Part shown: positions 12,201 through 23,962 of the stretch, in pieces
Layout: every line of letters starts with the position of its first letter
Position numbering within the stretch: the stretch's first letter is position 1
Assembly: GCA_023055355.1 (NCBI GenBank)
Contig: JALJCS010000018.1
Span: 372,001 to 436,000, forward strand
DNA: 64,000 nucleotides
DNA from: Agelaius tricolor
Lineage: Eukaryota; Chordata; Aves; Passeriformes; Icteridae
Direction of reading: 5' to 3'
Made by a program: the position numbers and the translations under genes
Notes under the pieces: generated by a model
Told to the model about the DNA's origin: nothing
Seen by the model: the letters and a program-made list of their open reading frames with translations, nothing else
The model's database searches: none

Positions 12201-13400
12201 ATGCATCTTTTTATGATTTGCTAGCTACATAGAAAATCTTCCTGCTGCTCTAAAATGCTTTTATTTAATATGCATTTTTATCACCATTCCAATGAAAAGA
12301 AAAGTTCCTCTAGTCACTGCTTTTGTACTGGATTCAGTTCAATGTGCGCTAACGGTGCAAAAAAGTCCTGCTGGAAGAAAGGAGCTGCATACCAATTGAC
12401 CAAGACACGTGCTACAAGGGTCTTGGAAAGGTTCAAAGTTTCTCTACCTTTCTGGCAGTCTGTCTTCACAGCAGGACTTGATGAGGGATTTTGCTGGCGT
12501 TTCTTTGACAGAAAGCAACAACAAAGCAAGAAAAACGGAGCAACAAAAGAATATAGCAGCAAAAGGTACATTATCCCCTCTGTTATTATCATTGTTGAAA
12601 CAGATTTTTTCTTGCCATGTTACATCAAATACCTTAGTAGAGCTAAAGACTAGAAAAACGCAGCTCTGTTCTGGATTCATTAAAAGCAAAGCCATCTGTG
12701 GAGGAAGTGCCCAGCGTGATGCTGGGAACTCCTAGCTGGTTTCAGTAAGCTGTCTGGAGAACGGCATTTTCGGTGGGCTTTACTAGCGTGTCTGTAAGGA
12801 GGGGGAGTTTATGTGCAGCTTTGAGCCCTGAGAGTGCCATAGGCAAAGAGACCCATCGTGTAGCTCTCTGAGCAGCCACAGCACACTGAGGCATGATACT
12901 CCCAGAGTTCACGTGGTAGAAAGGTTTTCTGCCCCCGTGAAGGACGACACATCCATTTTCTTGAATAGAGCCATTCTCTATAATGGTACCTTGAATTCAT
13001 CAAGTGTTATTTGCACAATGGCTAGCGAGCTTGGATTCTAAAGCTTCTCGTGTTTGACCTGTTTCCTGTTTCAGTAAATAGCAAAACTTCCAAGGACTGC
13101 AGCGACAAGAAGATGAAGCTGCTAGTGTTTTTCAAATGTTTGCCTAATAAAATGGTAATTTATGGTACCGAAACACCAGCTCTGCTCAGGGCAATTCTGA
13201 AATTGACTTGAGCTCTTTTGCCTGTTTCTTAGCAGGTGAACTGAGATACTTCTAGCTTCCAAGGCAAGGCGTTTGACAGCAGCTTCAAAAAGGCCCAGGC
13301 TGTTGGATGAAAAGGTGAAAAAACTGAGGGAAATGGGGGGAAATTTCACTTCTGGTTTATGTCATAGATTCAGCCAGATGATCAACAAGCATTAGTTTGA
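9285..13400. other. No recognisable gene or repeat
   Basis: This is single-copy-looking, AT-rich DNA. Open frames are short (132 codons at most, 12255-12653) and overlap on both strands without codon bias or homology that I recognise. I see no CR1 3' ends, LTR ends or exon-like motif blocks. Confidence 0.5.
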
Positions 13401-13422
13401 TGAGGTACCAGCGTAGTCTTTC

Positions 13423-13690
13423 ACTCTTGCAGATCCCCAAAAGCTTAACCTTCCAGCAGCTTCTTCCTTGCAACAAGTGCCACAGCCAAAAACCAGGCCT
13501 GGCCGTCACCTTCTCCTCGCAGCCTACAAACTCTGCCAAACATACCGGCGATTCTCACTTTCCTTCTCAGCTACATGGACAAGCACATCCTCTCCATGTC
13601 TCCGAGTCCTTAGTGAAACCAAACAGCGGTTCACCTTCAAACAGCTCAGTGTGCCAGGACAGAAAGATTTCACTGGCCTGTCCCCTTGCT
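13423..13690 (+). repeat. Diverged repeat, copy 1
   Basis: This segment shares its order of blocks with 17640-17910: AGATCCC-AAA-AGCTT, TCCAGC-GCT, CCAAACATACC/GAAACATACT, GCGATTC, TTCCTTCTCA, and finally GTGCCAGGACAGAA. Similarity is patchy and old. Confidence 0.5.
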
Positions 13691-14038
13691 TTTTCCTTGC
13701 AGCCTTTTATTTTCAGAGCACACACCGAGGCATTGCACTTTGCTTCTCAGCTGAGTGCATTGCCACATTGCTGGAGTCCCACACGTCCATCTCCTTCTCG
13801 CACTAACTGCTTCTGTTGAAAAATGCTGATGTGATGTGCTTTCCTGCTCAGCTATTAACACAGTCACATTCTATGTCCTGCTTGCAGTCTGAATCTAAAA
13901 GGAGACGTTTCTGACTATGTCTCACAGATACAGATGTACCAGGATGAAAAGGTTGCTTGGACCTTGCCACTTACGTTCGAAAACATCCATTCACTCCACA
14001 ATCAAGAGACACCTTTCTTTGCTTTACATCCTGCAAAC

Positions 14039-14040
<2 letters not shown>

Positions 14041-14072
<32 letters not shown>
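14041..14072 (+). repeat. (CA)n microsatellite
   Basis: There are about sixteen uninterrupted CA dinucleotides, followed by a short GA run. A similar but shorter CA-rich patch occurs near 18240. Confidence 0.95.
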
Positions 14073-14075
<3 letters not shown>

Positions 14076-14159
14076 AGAGACACAAGAGAGCTATGCACTT
14101 TCTTTCTTTCTTAGCTGCACACACTCACCTATTTCCCACCTTGACCTCTCTACCACTTC

Positions 14160-15395
14160 TCCTTCGGCCTTGCTGTGCATGGACATTTCCTGTTAAGATA
14201 CCCATTGTGTTGCCTATCCCTCCCCCACATTGCCTTGCCTCTCCTACCCAATCTTGCATTTCCTTGTCATTGCTGACAATTCCTTTCTTTTCCCTTCCTG
14301 ACCCATGCATGTCCTTCCCTTGCCCTTCATAGCAACCCAGTGCCTTGTATTGACTTGCTCACCTATCCTTCTTTTCCTTCCCATTTGTCCAGCTCCAATC
14401 TTTCATTTCCTTCTCCTTCTAGGACTCTTATTGCCTTGTCTCCCTCTCTTTTGTGTTGCCTGGCAAAGCCACCACTTGTCTTGCCTTGTCCTTGAACGCC
14501 TTCCTTGCCTTGCATTACCTTGCGCACCAGTCCCCCACCTGGAATTCACCACCTCTCTTCTTGTGGAATCTCTTCAACATGCATTGCCCTGCCTGCTTCT
14601 CCTAGGATTCTCCAGGCTTCCACTGGCTTTTTTTCTCAAGGCCCCAGCGTTTCAGGAGCTTGTGAGAGGAAGCCTGGAGGAGGCCACGTGCAAGCACACC
14701 GATCTGTCCTGACAGCTTTCTTCTGACATCTATCCTTCCATGTCTTGAATTTTGGACACAAAGTTCATCTTTCACCCTTGGGCTTCAGGGGCAGAATGAC
14801 AGTTCTTTTGCATACAAAAGAAAGCAGGTAACCCAAGTGTCTTAGGTGCAGATTAGACATGACCTATGCAAGATCAAGGCTGGACAGAACAGTCTGTCTG
14901 GGCCGCTTTTGTGTACCAGCAATCTTTGAATGGACCTGCCACTTGCCTTGCTTTGGGCAACCAAACAGTTTCTTTGCCTTGTCCTGCTGATTCTCCATTG
15001 CTTTGCATTCCCTTGCACGCCCATGCCCAAGCTTTGACCTGCCTGCAGTTTTCCTATAGAGCTTGGCCTTGCCTAGCCCTTCCTATTACCATTACTTCCT
15101 ATGTCCAGCCTTGCCTCTAACTTCTGGGACTTGTCTCACCTACCACTCCATTTGCTTTCCCCTCACGGCTTCAGTCTTGCCAACCTGTCCCTTGACTTGC
15201 CTACAATTGCCTACACTTGCTTTGCATTGCCTTACCTGCATGGAAGGCAAGGCAAAGAGTGGTAGACAAGGCAAAGCAAAGCCAGGAAGTTATTGGAAGG
15301 GCTAGGCAAGGCAAACATAGGCAAGCAAGCAAAGCTAGGGTAGGGTAGGCTATGTAAACTAGCCTGCCCTATTGGAGGCAAGGCAAAGCCAAGTG
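14160..15395. repeat. CCTTGC-rich low-complexity tract with strand switch
   Basis: From about 14160 to 15240 the plus strand is pyrimidine-rich, with scattered CCTTGC and TTGCCTTG words. From about 15241 to 15395 the same words appear as reverse complements (GGCAAGGCAAAG). It looks like a decayed short-word array with an inversion at about 15240, not a coding region. The frames in it (135 codons at most) are rich in Leu, Pro, Ser and Cys because of the composition. Confidence 0.65.
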
Positions 15396-15406
15396 ACTTG
15401 GAGTGC

Positions 15407-16054
15407 TGTCTCTGTCCCTCTGGCGTGCCTCTCAGGAACCCTCAGCCAGTCACGAGTTGGCAGACACCGGGGGGACAACCCCAACTCCCAGCAGGGAGAC
15501 ACTCTCTCGTGCCCTGAGGGTACTGAGGGCACCTAGGCTAGTTGCCTTTGCAGCAGAAGAGACACCAGAGACATCAGTAGATGATAAAGGGCCGACTCTT
15601 CGCAGGGGTTAATCCAAGGTTTTATTCAGGGGCTCTGGGGAGCTCCTGCACCTTTGGGGGCCTCCTGCTGAGAGCTCTGGAAGATGTGCCAAGGTTACAT
15701 TTAAAAGGAGGTGGAAACCGAAAGTAGATTACATTTTACTAAACAATAAGTGACCCTACGGGATGGGTACTGGGGGACATTTAGGACCGTGTGTGGGGCA
15801 AGGCTTGGGGGGCTGACCCCTAGCCTCTGGCTAATCAATCGAGGACCTAGAGCGAAGCTTCTAGATGGAGGGGATGGGATCCTGAGTGATTGACAGAGAG
15901 CCAGGGTGGGGGTTTGAGGATGATCTCATCCAGGGAGAGGGATTACACAGGTAAAGGGAGGGGAGTACAGTCTGGGATAAACCATTTGGGAAGAATATGG
16001 GGAAATAAAACAACACTTCTTCAAAGTATTACAAAGTATAAAAATCACACTACA
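15407..16054 (-). mobile_element. ERV LTR, minus strand
   Basis: Read on the minus strand, it starts TGTAGTG at 16054 and ends near the TG at 15407. A polyadenylation signal (TTTATT on plus, near 15622) lies in the expected downstream part. Its start and flanking bases resemble those of the plus-strand LTR at 25564, and its layout resembles the LTR at 61430-61861. The 3' end is less certain than the 5' end. Confidence 0.55.
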
Positions 16055-17630
16055 GGAGTCTGCCTTTCCTTGCTTGGGAAGTAAAGATATGATTGCAATG
16101 TTGGTGGGGCAGCTGATAAGGTATCGTGGGGAGGTATAGTCCAACATTTCTGTACTGGCCCCTTCTATGTAGGAGCCATTGTTGGACAGAGTCAGTACTG
16201 GACATGGTATACAGCTTTTGCTTGGTAAGTTCCTGAAGGAGAACAGCAATGCTTTCTCATGGGAAGGAAAGAACTTAGCCCCAGTGTTGGAGGTGCAGAT
16301 AAGAAGCTGTGTCATACAGCTTAAGGGCGGCAGCAACTTTCTATGCTGGCATATTTGGTTTGGAAGCCCTGACTCAATTTGTACAATCATGGAGTCGGTA
16401 TCCATCTTTGGAAGGCAGTCTCCTTCCTGCAAGAATCCATTTGGCATGTGTTTTCCACTTTCTCAAGGCAGCCTTCTTGAAATTCTGCCAGCACACTTCT
16501 TTTGGACAAGGTAAAGAGCTGCGCTTGGTGTGGTCTTGGTGTGCAGCCTAGCTAGTGCCCCGCACAGGTAATGCCCAATAACAGTGGTCTGACACCTTTG
16601 TAGAGGATCAGGCCCTGGATGCTTTGGATTTTGGAGGAGGGGATGCCATTTCTTTTGAGATGGGCTTCTAGTTCCTCCTCCCTTTGGCAAAGTTTGGGTG
16701 GCCACTTTGGGTGGTCTCAGTGAATTGAAAGGCTTTTCCCAATAGGCAGTTCTCTGGGTTCGAGTTGTTGAACTGTCAGTGGCAATGCAGAGGCCAGGCC
16801 AGGCCTCTGCAGGACAGGTTTTTGTCCCTTGTAGCTTTAGGGACTGTGTGAGCAGTCCCTGGTGCCATCCCATTTGGATCCTGACTCTGAGAGATTGAAG
16901 GCTTACCGTGGTATCTAGAGCTGAGAAGGAAAGTGGTGATTGCAAGGTGTGTGTAGTTTGATGGGAACAATTGAAATCATAAGCACCAAAGAGCTTTCTT
17001 CACTGACAGTTTTGCGAGCTCTGTTGAGTGCTCGGCCAATGTTTTCAAGTTTGTTAGCAGACTCTATGAGAGAGAAAAAGTTTGTTAGGGCAGAAGATCT
17101 GGTGTCGGCCTTTGAGTGTGGGGCAAAGAAGAGTATCCACTTGGAAGGGGAAGATCAGTGACATCTTTTTGTCCTGACACAGTTGATTGGAGAGCAGGGA
17201 TGTTTCTGACTTGGCTGGCTCCTGGGGGTGGTTGTGAGCTGGGCTCGGTGCGTGTCCTGGTTTTGTGAGTTGACAATGCTGCAGTGTCATTATTTAGATG
17301 AGCGCTGACAGTGCCCAGGAAAAAGACAAGCACTTTTCTAGCCCAGCCCCGTTCGTGGTGGAGCAGTGTAGGGACAAGAGCTCTGCTGTGGATCCTGGCT
17401 CTCGGGTACTGACAGAATGGGATCCTGCATGTAGCAGAGAAGGGAGGGGAATCATTTCCATTGTTGGCTGCACAGTTTAGAAGCTTCAAAATAAAAGGCA
17501 ATTGCAGCACAGCCTCTTCATTTAAGAACGTTTTCTGGGCCATCAGATGCCCATCATGTAACTCTCACCCACTGAACTGCATCCAGCTCCCTGGAGATAT
17601 GCACTTTCCCTCAAGATCTAGGTACCATCT
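16055..17630. other. Unassigned segment next to LTR
   Basis: It contains several minus-strand open frames of 150-175 codons (for example 15926-16447, 16463-16945 and 17085-17543) directly upstream, on that strand, of the LTR at 15407-16054. This suggests decayed internal ERV sequence, but I could not identify any Gag, Pol or Env motif. Confidence 0.35.
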
Positions 17631-17639
17631 TGCACTCGA

Positions 17640-17910
17640 ACGCTTGAAGATCCCAAACAGCTTCAAAATGTCCAGCGGCTGCTCTCAAAGAAAAAGTTCT
17701 ACAACAAAAAGGCAGTGCTGGCCATAACGGTCCCTTTGCAGTCTCTCAACTAAACGAAACATACTAGCGATTCACACGTTCCTTCTCAACCTTATATATA
17801 CATATAAATATATAGCATCAGAACATTCTCTCAAAGTGACAGAGACTATGGTTACAGCCAAGCATTTTCAGCTGCACTTCTGAATGATAGATGTGCCAGG
17901 ACAGAAGGCA
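17640..17910 (+). repeat. Diverged repeat, copy 2
   Basis: It is related to 13423-13690 by the same ordered blocks and ends in GTGCCAGGACAGAAG at about 17891. Weaker partial copies follow near 18140-18200 (GTCCAGCAGCTGTTTGCG) and 18720 (GTGCCAGGACAACAAG). The spacing of roughly 490 bp between neighbouring partial copies hints at an old tandem satellite. Confidence 0.5.
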
Positions 17911-18209
17911 TTTGCCAACCTACCCTCTTTCCTGTGCAAACTGATGTTGGCAGCACAAATATTTTCACATTCTTTCGTTGTGGCGGTGTCCAAGCAGCTA
18001 GAGGTCACACAGGTGGAAGTGTCAAGACAGAAGATGTTCTCAAAGTACTTCCTTTTTTTTTTCTAAACAGCTTTTAAACTGCGCACAATGCTCTGTATCT
18101 TCTTTCCCAGATAGATCTGCCCTCACTTTTTCACTCTCACATCTTTGTTGCAAACGTCCAGCAGCTGTTTGCGTAGAAAAAGGCTCTAGAAATAAAAGTG
18201 AGCCTTGGG

Positions 18210-19770
18210 CTGCACCTTCTGCCTGCCCCACACAAGCCACATCAAACTCACCACACTCACACAAACAGCGCACTCTGTCCTTCCCTTCTCCACCGCATCT
18301 ACCTTGGCGTTCTCTGGATCTCGGAACCTAAAGGTAGGCACATTTGTTTCCACAGAAGGGTTGGAAAGGCCATAGGTAGCAGCACAAATAGCTCTTGCTG
18401 AACTTTAGTCTTTACCACTGCCACCATGAATTTGGTTGGTAGGCCAGTAAGAGTCACGCTCCTTTTACAGCTGGTATGCGGCAGCCACCAGCCCAGTGCT
18501 CTCTGGCTTCGTTCTTCGACTCTTGTAATTGGTCCTGCTTTTACTCTCCCGGAGGGGAATAGGCATCTATTTCCCACACAGATCATTGTGGCAGCAGCCA
18601 AGGTGCTTTTGCCAAAAGACGCTTGAGCCAGGCACTTACCTTCTCAGCACTATTTAGCCCCGTATTCTGCGTCTCTTGTCATCCAGATCATATTGCAAAG
18701 CATTTCACAGAGAGAAAATGTGCCAGGACAACAAGCTTGGCTGGAGCATACCCCTGAAACTGGTGGAAGTTTGTATTTGCACCACATTCAAGGGGCAGTC
18801 CTCTTTCCTATACAACCTGCAAACTGCTGTCAGTTGACAGTGCCCTCTGCCTGCTCCTTCTTACCTTGAAGTACCATGCCAAAGAGGGCTCTGTGCTGAG
18901 GTGTCAGGAGAGAGAAGCATATGTGTTTATAAAGTGGACTGTCTGTTAGTCACTTCCCTCTTCAAGACATCGTGTTCCATGCCAAGCATTTAACAAAGAA
19001 ACAAATTAGTGTGACTCTGCATTCAAATCCTGCAATCTTCCCAGAAGTGAATTTCTCTCTTCTATAGGACTGACTTGTATGAAGTGGCGTGGTTGTTTCC
19101 TTCCATTAGAAGGGAAACTCATCTAGCCAGGCTTCATCACCCCCTGCATCTTTTGGGGTAGTTCTTGGAAGAAAATAGAGAGCAACTTTTCCACTCCACA
19201 TGATTCATGTTTCATTCTCTTCCTTCTGTACTTCAGGCAACAAGCTATCAATTCCCTACTCTTTCTATGAAAAGGCATGAAGCTATTAATTAAATTCCCA
19301 TAGATATAATAAGGAATCAAAGTCTTTTATGCCTGAAGGGCAGGCCCTTATGGTATGAAAAGTATGGATTGTCAAGGGTGGAAGAAGATCTGTATGAAAA
19401 GGGAGAAAGCCCAGAAGCATGCAGGTATGAAAGGGAAAACGACATTAAATTGTCAAGGGAAAGAAATTGAAAGAGGCAGGAGGGAGAAGGGAGGAGGAGG
19501 AGGCAATTGCTGCCTTTGAGGCAGCTGACACAAGGACCGTCGGCCTCATGAGCAAACAAGAAAACCAAATGAAACTTCACAGCAATCTCATCCACAACTT
19601 AGTGGGCAAATGTGCAAACCCATTTCTTCATTTATTATGTGTCTAATATATATAGAGATGTTCTTCATTCTGACAGAATTTTCAGGGAGCAAGCTAGTGT
19701 AAGGCACCTGGAACCAATGGTGTATTGGAAATGGCCAACATGCAGAACACGCTCCATCCTGAACACTACC
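18210..19770. other. No recognisable gene
   Basis: Apart from faint traces of the diverged repeat up to about 18900, I see nothing identifiable here. Frames are 100 codons or shorter. Confidence 0.45.
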
Positions 19771-19777
19771 ACAGCAG

Positions 19778-20180
19778 AATCACAGGATCATAGAATGGCC
19801 GGGGTAGACAAAGACCTTAAGGGCCATCTAGTTCTCTGACATGGGCGGGGACACCTTTTACTTGCTCAGGTTGCTCAGAGCCCCATCCAGCCTGGCCTAG
19901 AAAACCAGGTTGGGGTGTCCATAACTTCTCCAGGCTCTCTGTGCCAGTGCTTCACCACCCTCACAGGGAAGAATTTCTTCCGAGTATCTAATTTCAACCT
20001 GCCCTCTTTCATTTTGAAGCCATTGCCCATTGTCTTGTCTCCAGAGCTGCTAATGAAGAGTCCCTCTCCTGCTTCCCTTCAGATATTGGAAGGTGTTGTG
20101 AGGTCTCCATGCAACCTTCTCTTCACCAGGCTAAACAGCCCTAATTCTCTCAGCCTGTGGGATGTGCTCTTGGCCTGAAT
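19778..20180 (-). mobile_element. CR1 LINE 3' end, minus strand
   Basis: The segment opens with the reverse complement of the CR1 3' terminus (AATCACAGGATCATAGAATGG). It then follows CR1 3' UTR and reverse-transcriptase end sequence: a pyrimidine-rich TCCAGGCTCTCTGTGC block, CACCCTCACAGGGAAGAATTTCTTCC, and GGCTAAACAGCCC-like blocks. The element is 5'-truncated, as usual for CR1. Confidence 0.9.
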
Positions 20181-21560
20181 ACTGAACTGCAGTATTGAAT
20201 GCTGATTTTTTTAAAAGGCATGTTCTTTTTCAGCCTTTAATCCTTTAAAAGCATGTTCTTTTTCAGCCTTAAATTAGACTAAATAGCTTTGATTTGTGGG
20301 TATTGCAAGTGAGCAACAGAAATCACTGCCCTGGCTTGCCTTTTTCACAGCTCCTTTCCGTGGGAGACTCGCTGCAAACCTCACAGCTGGTGAGACAGTG
20401 GGCACACCATCATTCTGAAGGAGCTTTGCACAGTAAACATAGAGGAGGATTAAATATTGAAATGCAGATGACAGGAGCTGCCCAATGGACTCTGCTGGTG
20501 GAAATCAAATACTAGTCTAGTACTTTGAATGCAAATAACTCCTCCCAATGAGGCCAGACAGGATTGTTTGCCTTTGAATCTGAGCACATGGAGTGTAGTT
20601 GATGTCTACAGGTTGAAAACAGTGTAGATACATCTCCTTTTTTTCAATAGTGGCTCAGAAACTGAAAAGGCAGCTACAAAAATGATGAATACATCCCTAA
20701 AGATTCAAAAATGGTTGTTCTTAATTTCGATCTCCACCATAACAACAGATCATAAGAACTAAAATAAAGATGGGAATTTTACAGCTTCTCAGAAATGAAG
20801 CAGGAATTGGCCAATGGGCCTTAGCAGCAGCTACAAGTTTTTCAGCATGAAGCATCTCAAAAGTATTTTAACCGTACAGAACTTTTCTGTACTTTTGGCC
20901 TTTTATATCAAGGATGCATCAAAAAAAAAAAAAAAAAAAGAAAAAGAAAAGAAAACAAGAAAATGAAAAAAGAAAAAACCCTACCAAATATATATATTAC
21001 ATGACTAAGATAATAAGCTCAATCAGTAACCTATATAGAAATAGAACCCATGGCTTTTAACCTTCAACCTTGTCTTCTTAACACACTCTCGAAAATGGAA
21101 TTGTTTCCCTATCTGCCTTGAAACATTTTGGAGCAAAAAACACTCTAAGGTCCTGATAGGTGTTTTGGTCAAAAATCCCTTCTTCTGGTTTTCTGTCCAT
21201 AAGCGCAGTAACGTGTCTGCACTGGTAGCTGGTGAAAGGAGATAGGAAGAGTAATCATCATACAACAACACTGGGGCTAAAGAAATTTCCACAGAAAATT
21301 ACCTGCCTTATTACTTGTTCATGTGTTGGGTTGAAAATTCAAAATCTGTTTCCATATTTCCCATCCCTCGAATGTTCTATTTCACAGAATTTGAGCCCCT
21401 CAAACATCAGTCCTGCCAGAACAGCCCGCCACCTGCTGTCATAGGGGATCTGCTGATGCCCACTGACTCTTACCAGCCTAGTGCTTGTCACTGTCGCAGA
21501 TCAAGAACTTCTGAATAGATTTGATTAATGCTCTTAGAGTGGTTGAAAACAAGAAAAGAA
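20181..21560. other. No recognisable gene; A-rich tract
   Basis: The only structured part is an A-rich low-complexity run at about 20918-20985. Frames are 89 codons or shorter and unremarkable. A short direct duplication of an AAAGCATGTTCTTTTTCAGCC-type word lies at 20214-20270. Confidence 0.5.
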
Positions 21561-21564
21561 TGAC

Positions 21565-22525
21565 TAACCTCCGTTTGACGCCATTTGCTTCGGCCAACAG
21601 GGTGGCGCCACATTAGAAATTGGCAACCTTTACTGAATTTCTCCAAAACTAAAGCTGACAGCAAATTAGAACCCTGCAAATACTTAGACCCCCAAACGTC
21701 ACATTTCAAATAATTGCCAGATCCTGGCAAAAGGATTTCTTTTTCCCTCAGAAAATGGCCTCCGTTTGCAGCATCTTGCCCTGACGGACCGGGCGGAGAC
21801 CAGGCAGGAAATTGGCAAATTTTACTGAATTTCTCCAAAACTAAAGCTGCCAGCATCTAGGACCCTGCAAGTCCTTAGAGCCCCAGATGCCACCTTTCAT
21901 TGATACCCAGACCCTGGGCCAACGACTTCATTTTCCCCATGGAAAATGGCCTCCATTTGTGGCCTCTCGCCCTGACCAATAGGGTGGTGCCCAGCAAGAA
22001 ATTTGCAATGTTTCCAAATCTAGAGCTGCCAGTAAGTAGTACCCTGCAAGTCTTTAGAGCCCCAAAGGCCACCTTTCATTTGATTCGCAGACCCTGGGGA
22101 AAGGACTTCTTTTTCCCATGGGAAATGGCGTCTGTTTGCAGCCACTCACCCTGGCAGAAAGTGGGGAGCCAAGCTAGAATTATGCAATCTTTGCTGGATT
22201 CTTCCAAAACTAAAGCTGCCAGCAACTAGGACCCTGCAAGTACTTAGAGCCTCAAAGGCCACCTTGAACATATTACTCAGACCCTGGGTAAAGGACATTT
22301 TTCCCATGGAAAATGGCCTTCATTTGTGGCCAGTTGGCCTGGCAGGCAGGGCAGTGCCAATCGAGAAATTTGCAAACTGTGCTGGATTCTTCCAAACTAA
22401 AGCTGCCAGCAACTAGGACCCTGCAAGTCCTTAGAGCCCCAGACGCCACCTTTCATCTGATACCCAGATCTTTGCTGGATTTCTCCAAATCTAAAGCTGC
22501 CAGTAAGAAGTACCCTGCAAGTCCT
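21565..22525 (+). repeat. ~188-bp tandem repeat, about five copies
   Basis: The ACCCTGCAA landmark recurs at 21671, 21862, 22041, 22231, 22418 and 22512. That gives units of about 191, 179, 190 and 187 bp and a final half-unit of 94 bp. Each unit also holds CCCATGGAAAATGGC, a GCCCTG..AGGGTGG block, and CTCCAAAACTAAAGCTGCCAG. Copies differ by roughly one base in six. The array abuts an LTR fragment at 22526. Confidence 0.85.
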
Positions 22526-22835
22526 CCGCAGCCTCCCCCCATTCCTGCCTGGCAGCTCCTGTGGCCCAGCCTGGCCAGAACGGGGCCGATGGGGGGCAGC
22601 GGACGGCCTGGGGAGGGGGAAGGGGCACAGCAGGACTGCCCAGCCCGGCCTGGCCAAGACGTGGGCCGGGGCTGGGGCCTGTTACCTCTTTGCCGACCAG
22701 AAAAGAGAGTTCCTGGCTTTTTTTTGTCTTTAACATGCGTCTTTCACAGAGGCATGTCCAGCTTTTCAGTGGTTCAACAGACTGTCAGTTACACAAAAAG
22801 CTTTGCATCACTTCCCTGAATTTCCTCCCACTCAA
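22526..22835 (-). mobile_element. LTR fragment, minus strand, same family as 48645-50193
   Basis: On the minus strand, the blocks GACAGTCTGTTGAACCACTGA, ATGCCTCTGTGAA, ATGTTAAA and CTCTTTTCTGG followed by a GC-rich stretch match the start of the plus-strand LTR at 48645 in the same order. Only the first ~300 bp of the LTR are present. Confidence 0.65.
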
Positions 22836-22849
22836 AACCTGACAAGCAC

Positions 22850-23265
22850 CCACAGACACTTGGGGTGGGGGCTAGAGGAAGGGCAGAATAAGCCCCTGGA
22901 TGAACTGGTTAGAAAGACACAGCAAGTGTATCTAAGAAGGGATGAGGAAAAGATGAAGAGAAAGGGGATGGCAGCGTTCTTACTGCTGCGGAGGGATATA
23001 CTACAGGGCCCAAGGGGGCCCCCAGGACAGAAAGGATGAGTTTTGCCACAAGGACAGGGCAGAGTGATTCCCTCCTCAGCAGGGGACAGTCCACCCAAAG
23101 AGCATCTTGGAAGGAATCAGTGTACTATCTGCAGGGACACTGGAAGTGAGAATGTCTGCAGAAACAACTGGATCCTCAGGAAGATCAAGTCCAACGACGA
23201 ATGGAGATGGATTGTTAGGGGTGTCAGAGACACAGCACAGTACAGCCCTTGATAACATTTAGGGT
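22850..23265 (+). pseudogene. gag: Gammaretrovirus-like gag remnant (capsid end, nucleocapsid)
   Basis: The plus-strand frame near 22870-23035 reads like the end of a gammaretroviral capsid: charged QQVYLRRDEEKMKRK, then an Ala/Leu helix. After a stop, a degraded single CCHC zinc knuckle follows (CTICRDTG at about 23126-23149, the His position not conserved). Stops and small losses break the frame, so no protein can be made. It is the 5'-most surviving part of the element that continues at 23266 and 24230. The 5' LTR and leader are missing, and a different LTR and a tandem repeat lie upstream. Confidence 0.6.
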
Positions 23266-23355
23266 GTATCTGGACAGGTAGGAGGTGTTTCCTGATAGAC
23301 ACAGGGGCCTCTCAATCTGCTTTGAATTTTATCCCTGTGAAAAGCACCAATCACT
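23266..23355 (+). pseudogene. pro: Retroviral aspartic protease fragment
   Basis: The plus-strand frame around 23290-23330 contains FLIDTGASQS, the active-site motif of retroviral aspartic proteases, including the catalytic Asp-Thr-Gly. The segment is cut after about 30 codons by the inserted LTR at 23356. Protease-like sequence may resume after 23962, but it is too decayed to place. Confidence 0.75.
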
Positions 23356-23962
23356 TGTTTCAAAAATTTTAAAAGTTTAATAGTAATAAAATGGCTATAA
23401 AAATAGCAATATAATTAGAGTAATAAAAATTTTGGGCAATTTGGATCAGGACAATATGAGACAACAGAAACTAAGAGTTATGGACATCCAGGTACCTTTT
23501 TCTGGGCAACATAAGCCCAAAAAACGACATGCATTAACAGAGGATTATCCCTTAAAAACAATAAGCTGTTGCATATTCATACATCTCATACATGATGCAT
23601 AAATTCCATTCAAACACAGGATTCCTTCTGGTCATCATCAACTTCTTCCTCTTAATCCTAACGGCATCTTCAAGTCTGAGCGAGGCAGGAAGAAGTTTGT
23701 TTCTTCTGATAAGAGAGCAATAAATTCTCTTGCTCTGAAAATATTTAGGTGTCCTGTGGCTGCTATCTGGTGTGATTACCTCATTCCTTTCTTAAAAAAA
23801 TATTTCACATACATAGTTTCTATTTTAACATTATGTTATAACCTAAACTATATTTAACACACTACTTAGAAAAATTAATACAGCATAACTTTCTGACATA
23901 ACACATATAACATTCATTTTAATATTTATGAAAAGCCAATCATAAAATACACATTTTTCACA
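23356..23962 (-). mobile_element. LTR inserted in the gag-pro-pol remnant, minus strand
   Basis: On the minus strand it begins TGTGAAAAATGTG at 23962 and ends in CA at 23356 (about 607 bp). It is AT-rich and interrupts the protease region of an older gammaretrovirus-like element, so it is the younger insertion. Flanking hexamers (ATCACT left, ATCTGT right) are only partly alike, so the target duplication is eroded or the ends are off by a few bases. Confidence 0.7.

Noticed and set aside
12255..12735. Overlapping 132- and 108-codon plus-strand frames
   Set aside because: There is no homology, no splice context, and equally long frames lie on the opposite strand.
13934..14332. Thr/His repeat protein frame
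   Set aside because: The His-Thr run is the (CA)n microsatellite, and the remainder is pyrimidine-rich low-complexity DNA.
15926..16447. 173-codon minus-strand frame as a retroviral Env
   Set aside because: It partly overlaps the LTR at 15407-16054 and shows no fusion peptide, CX6CC loop or membrane anchor.
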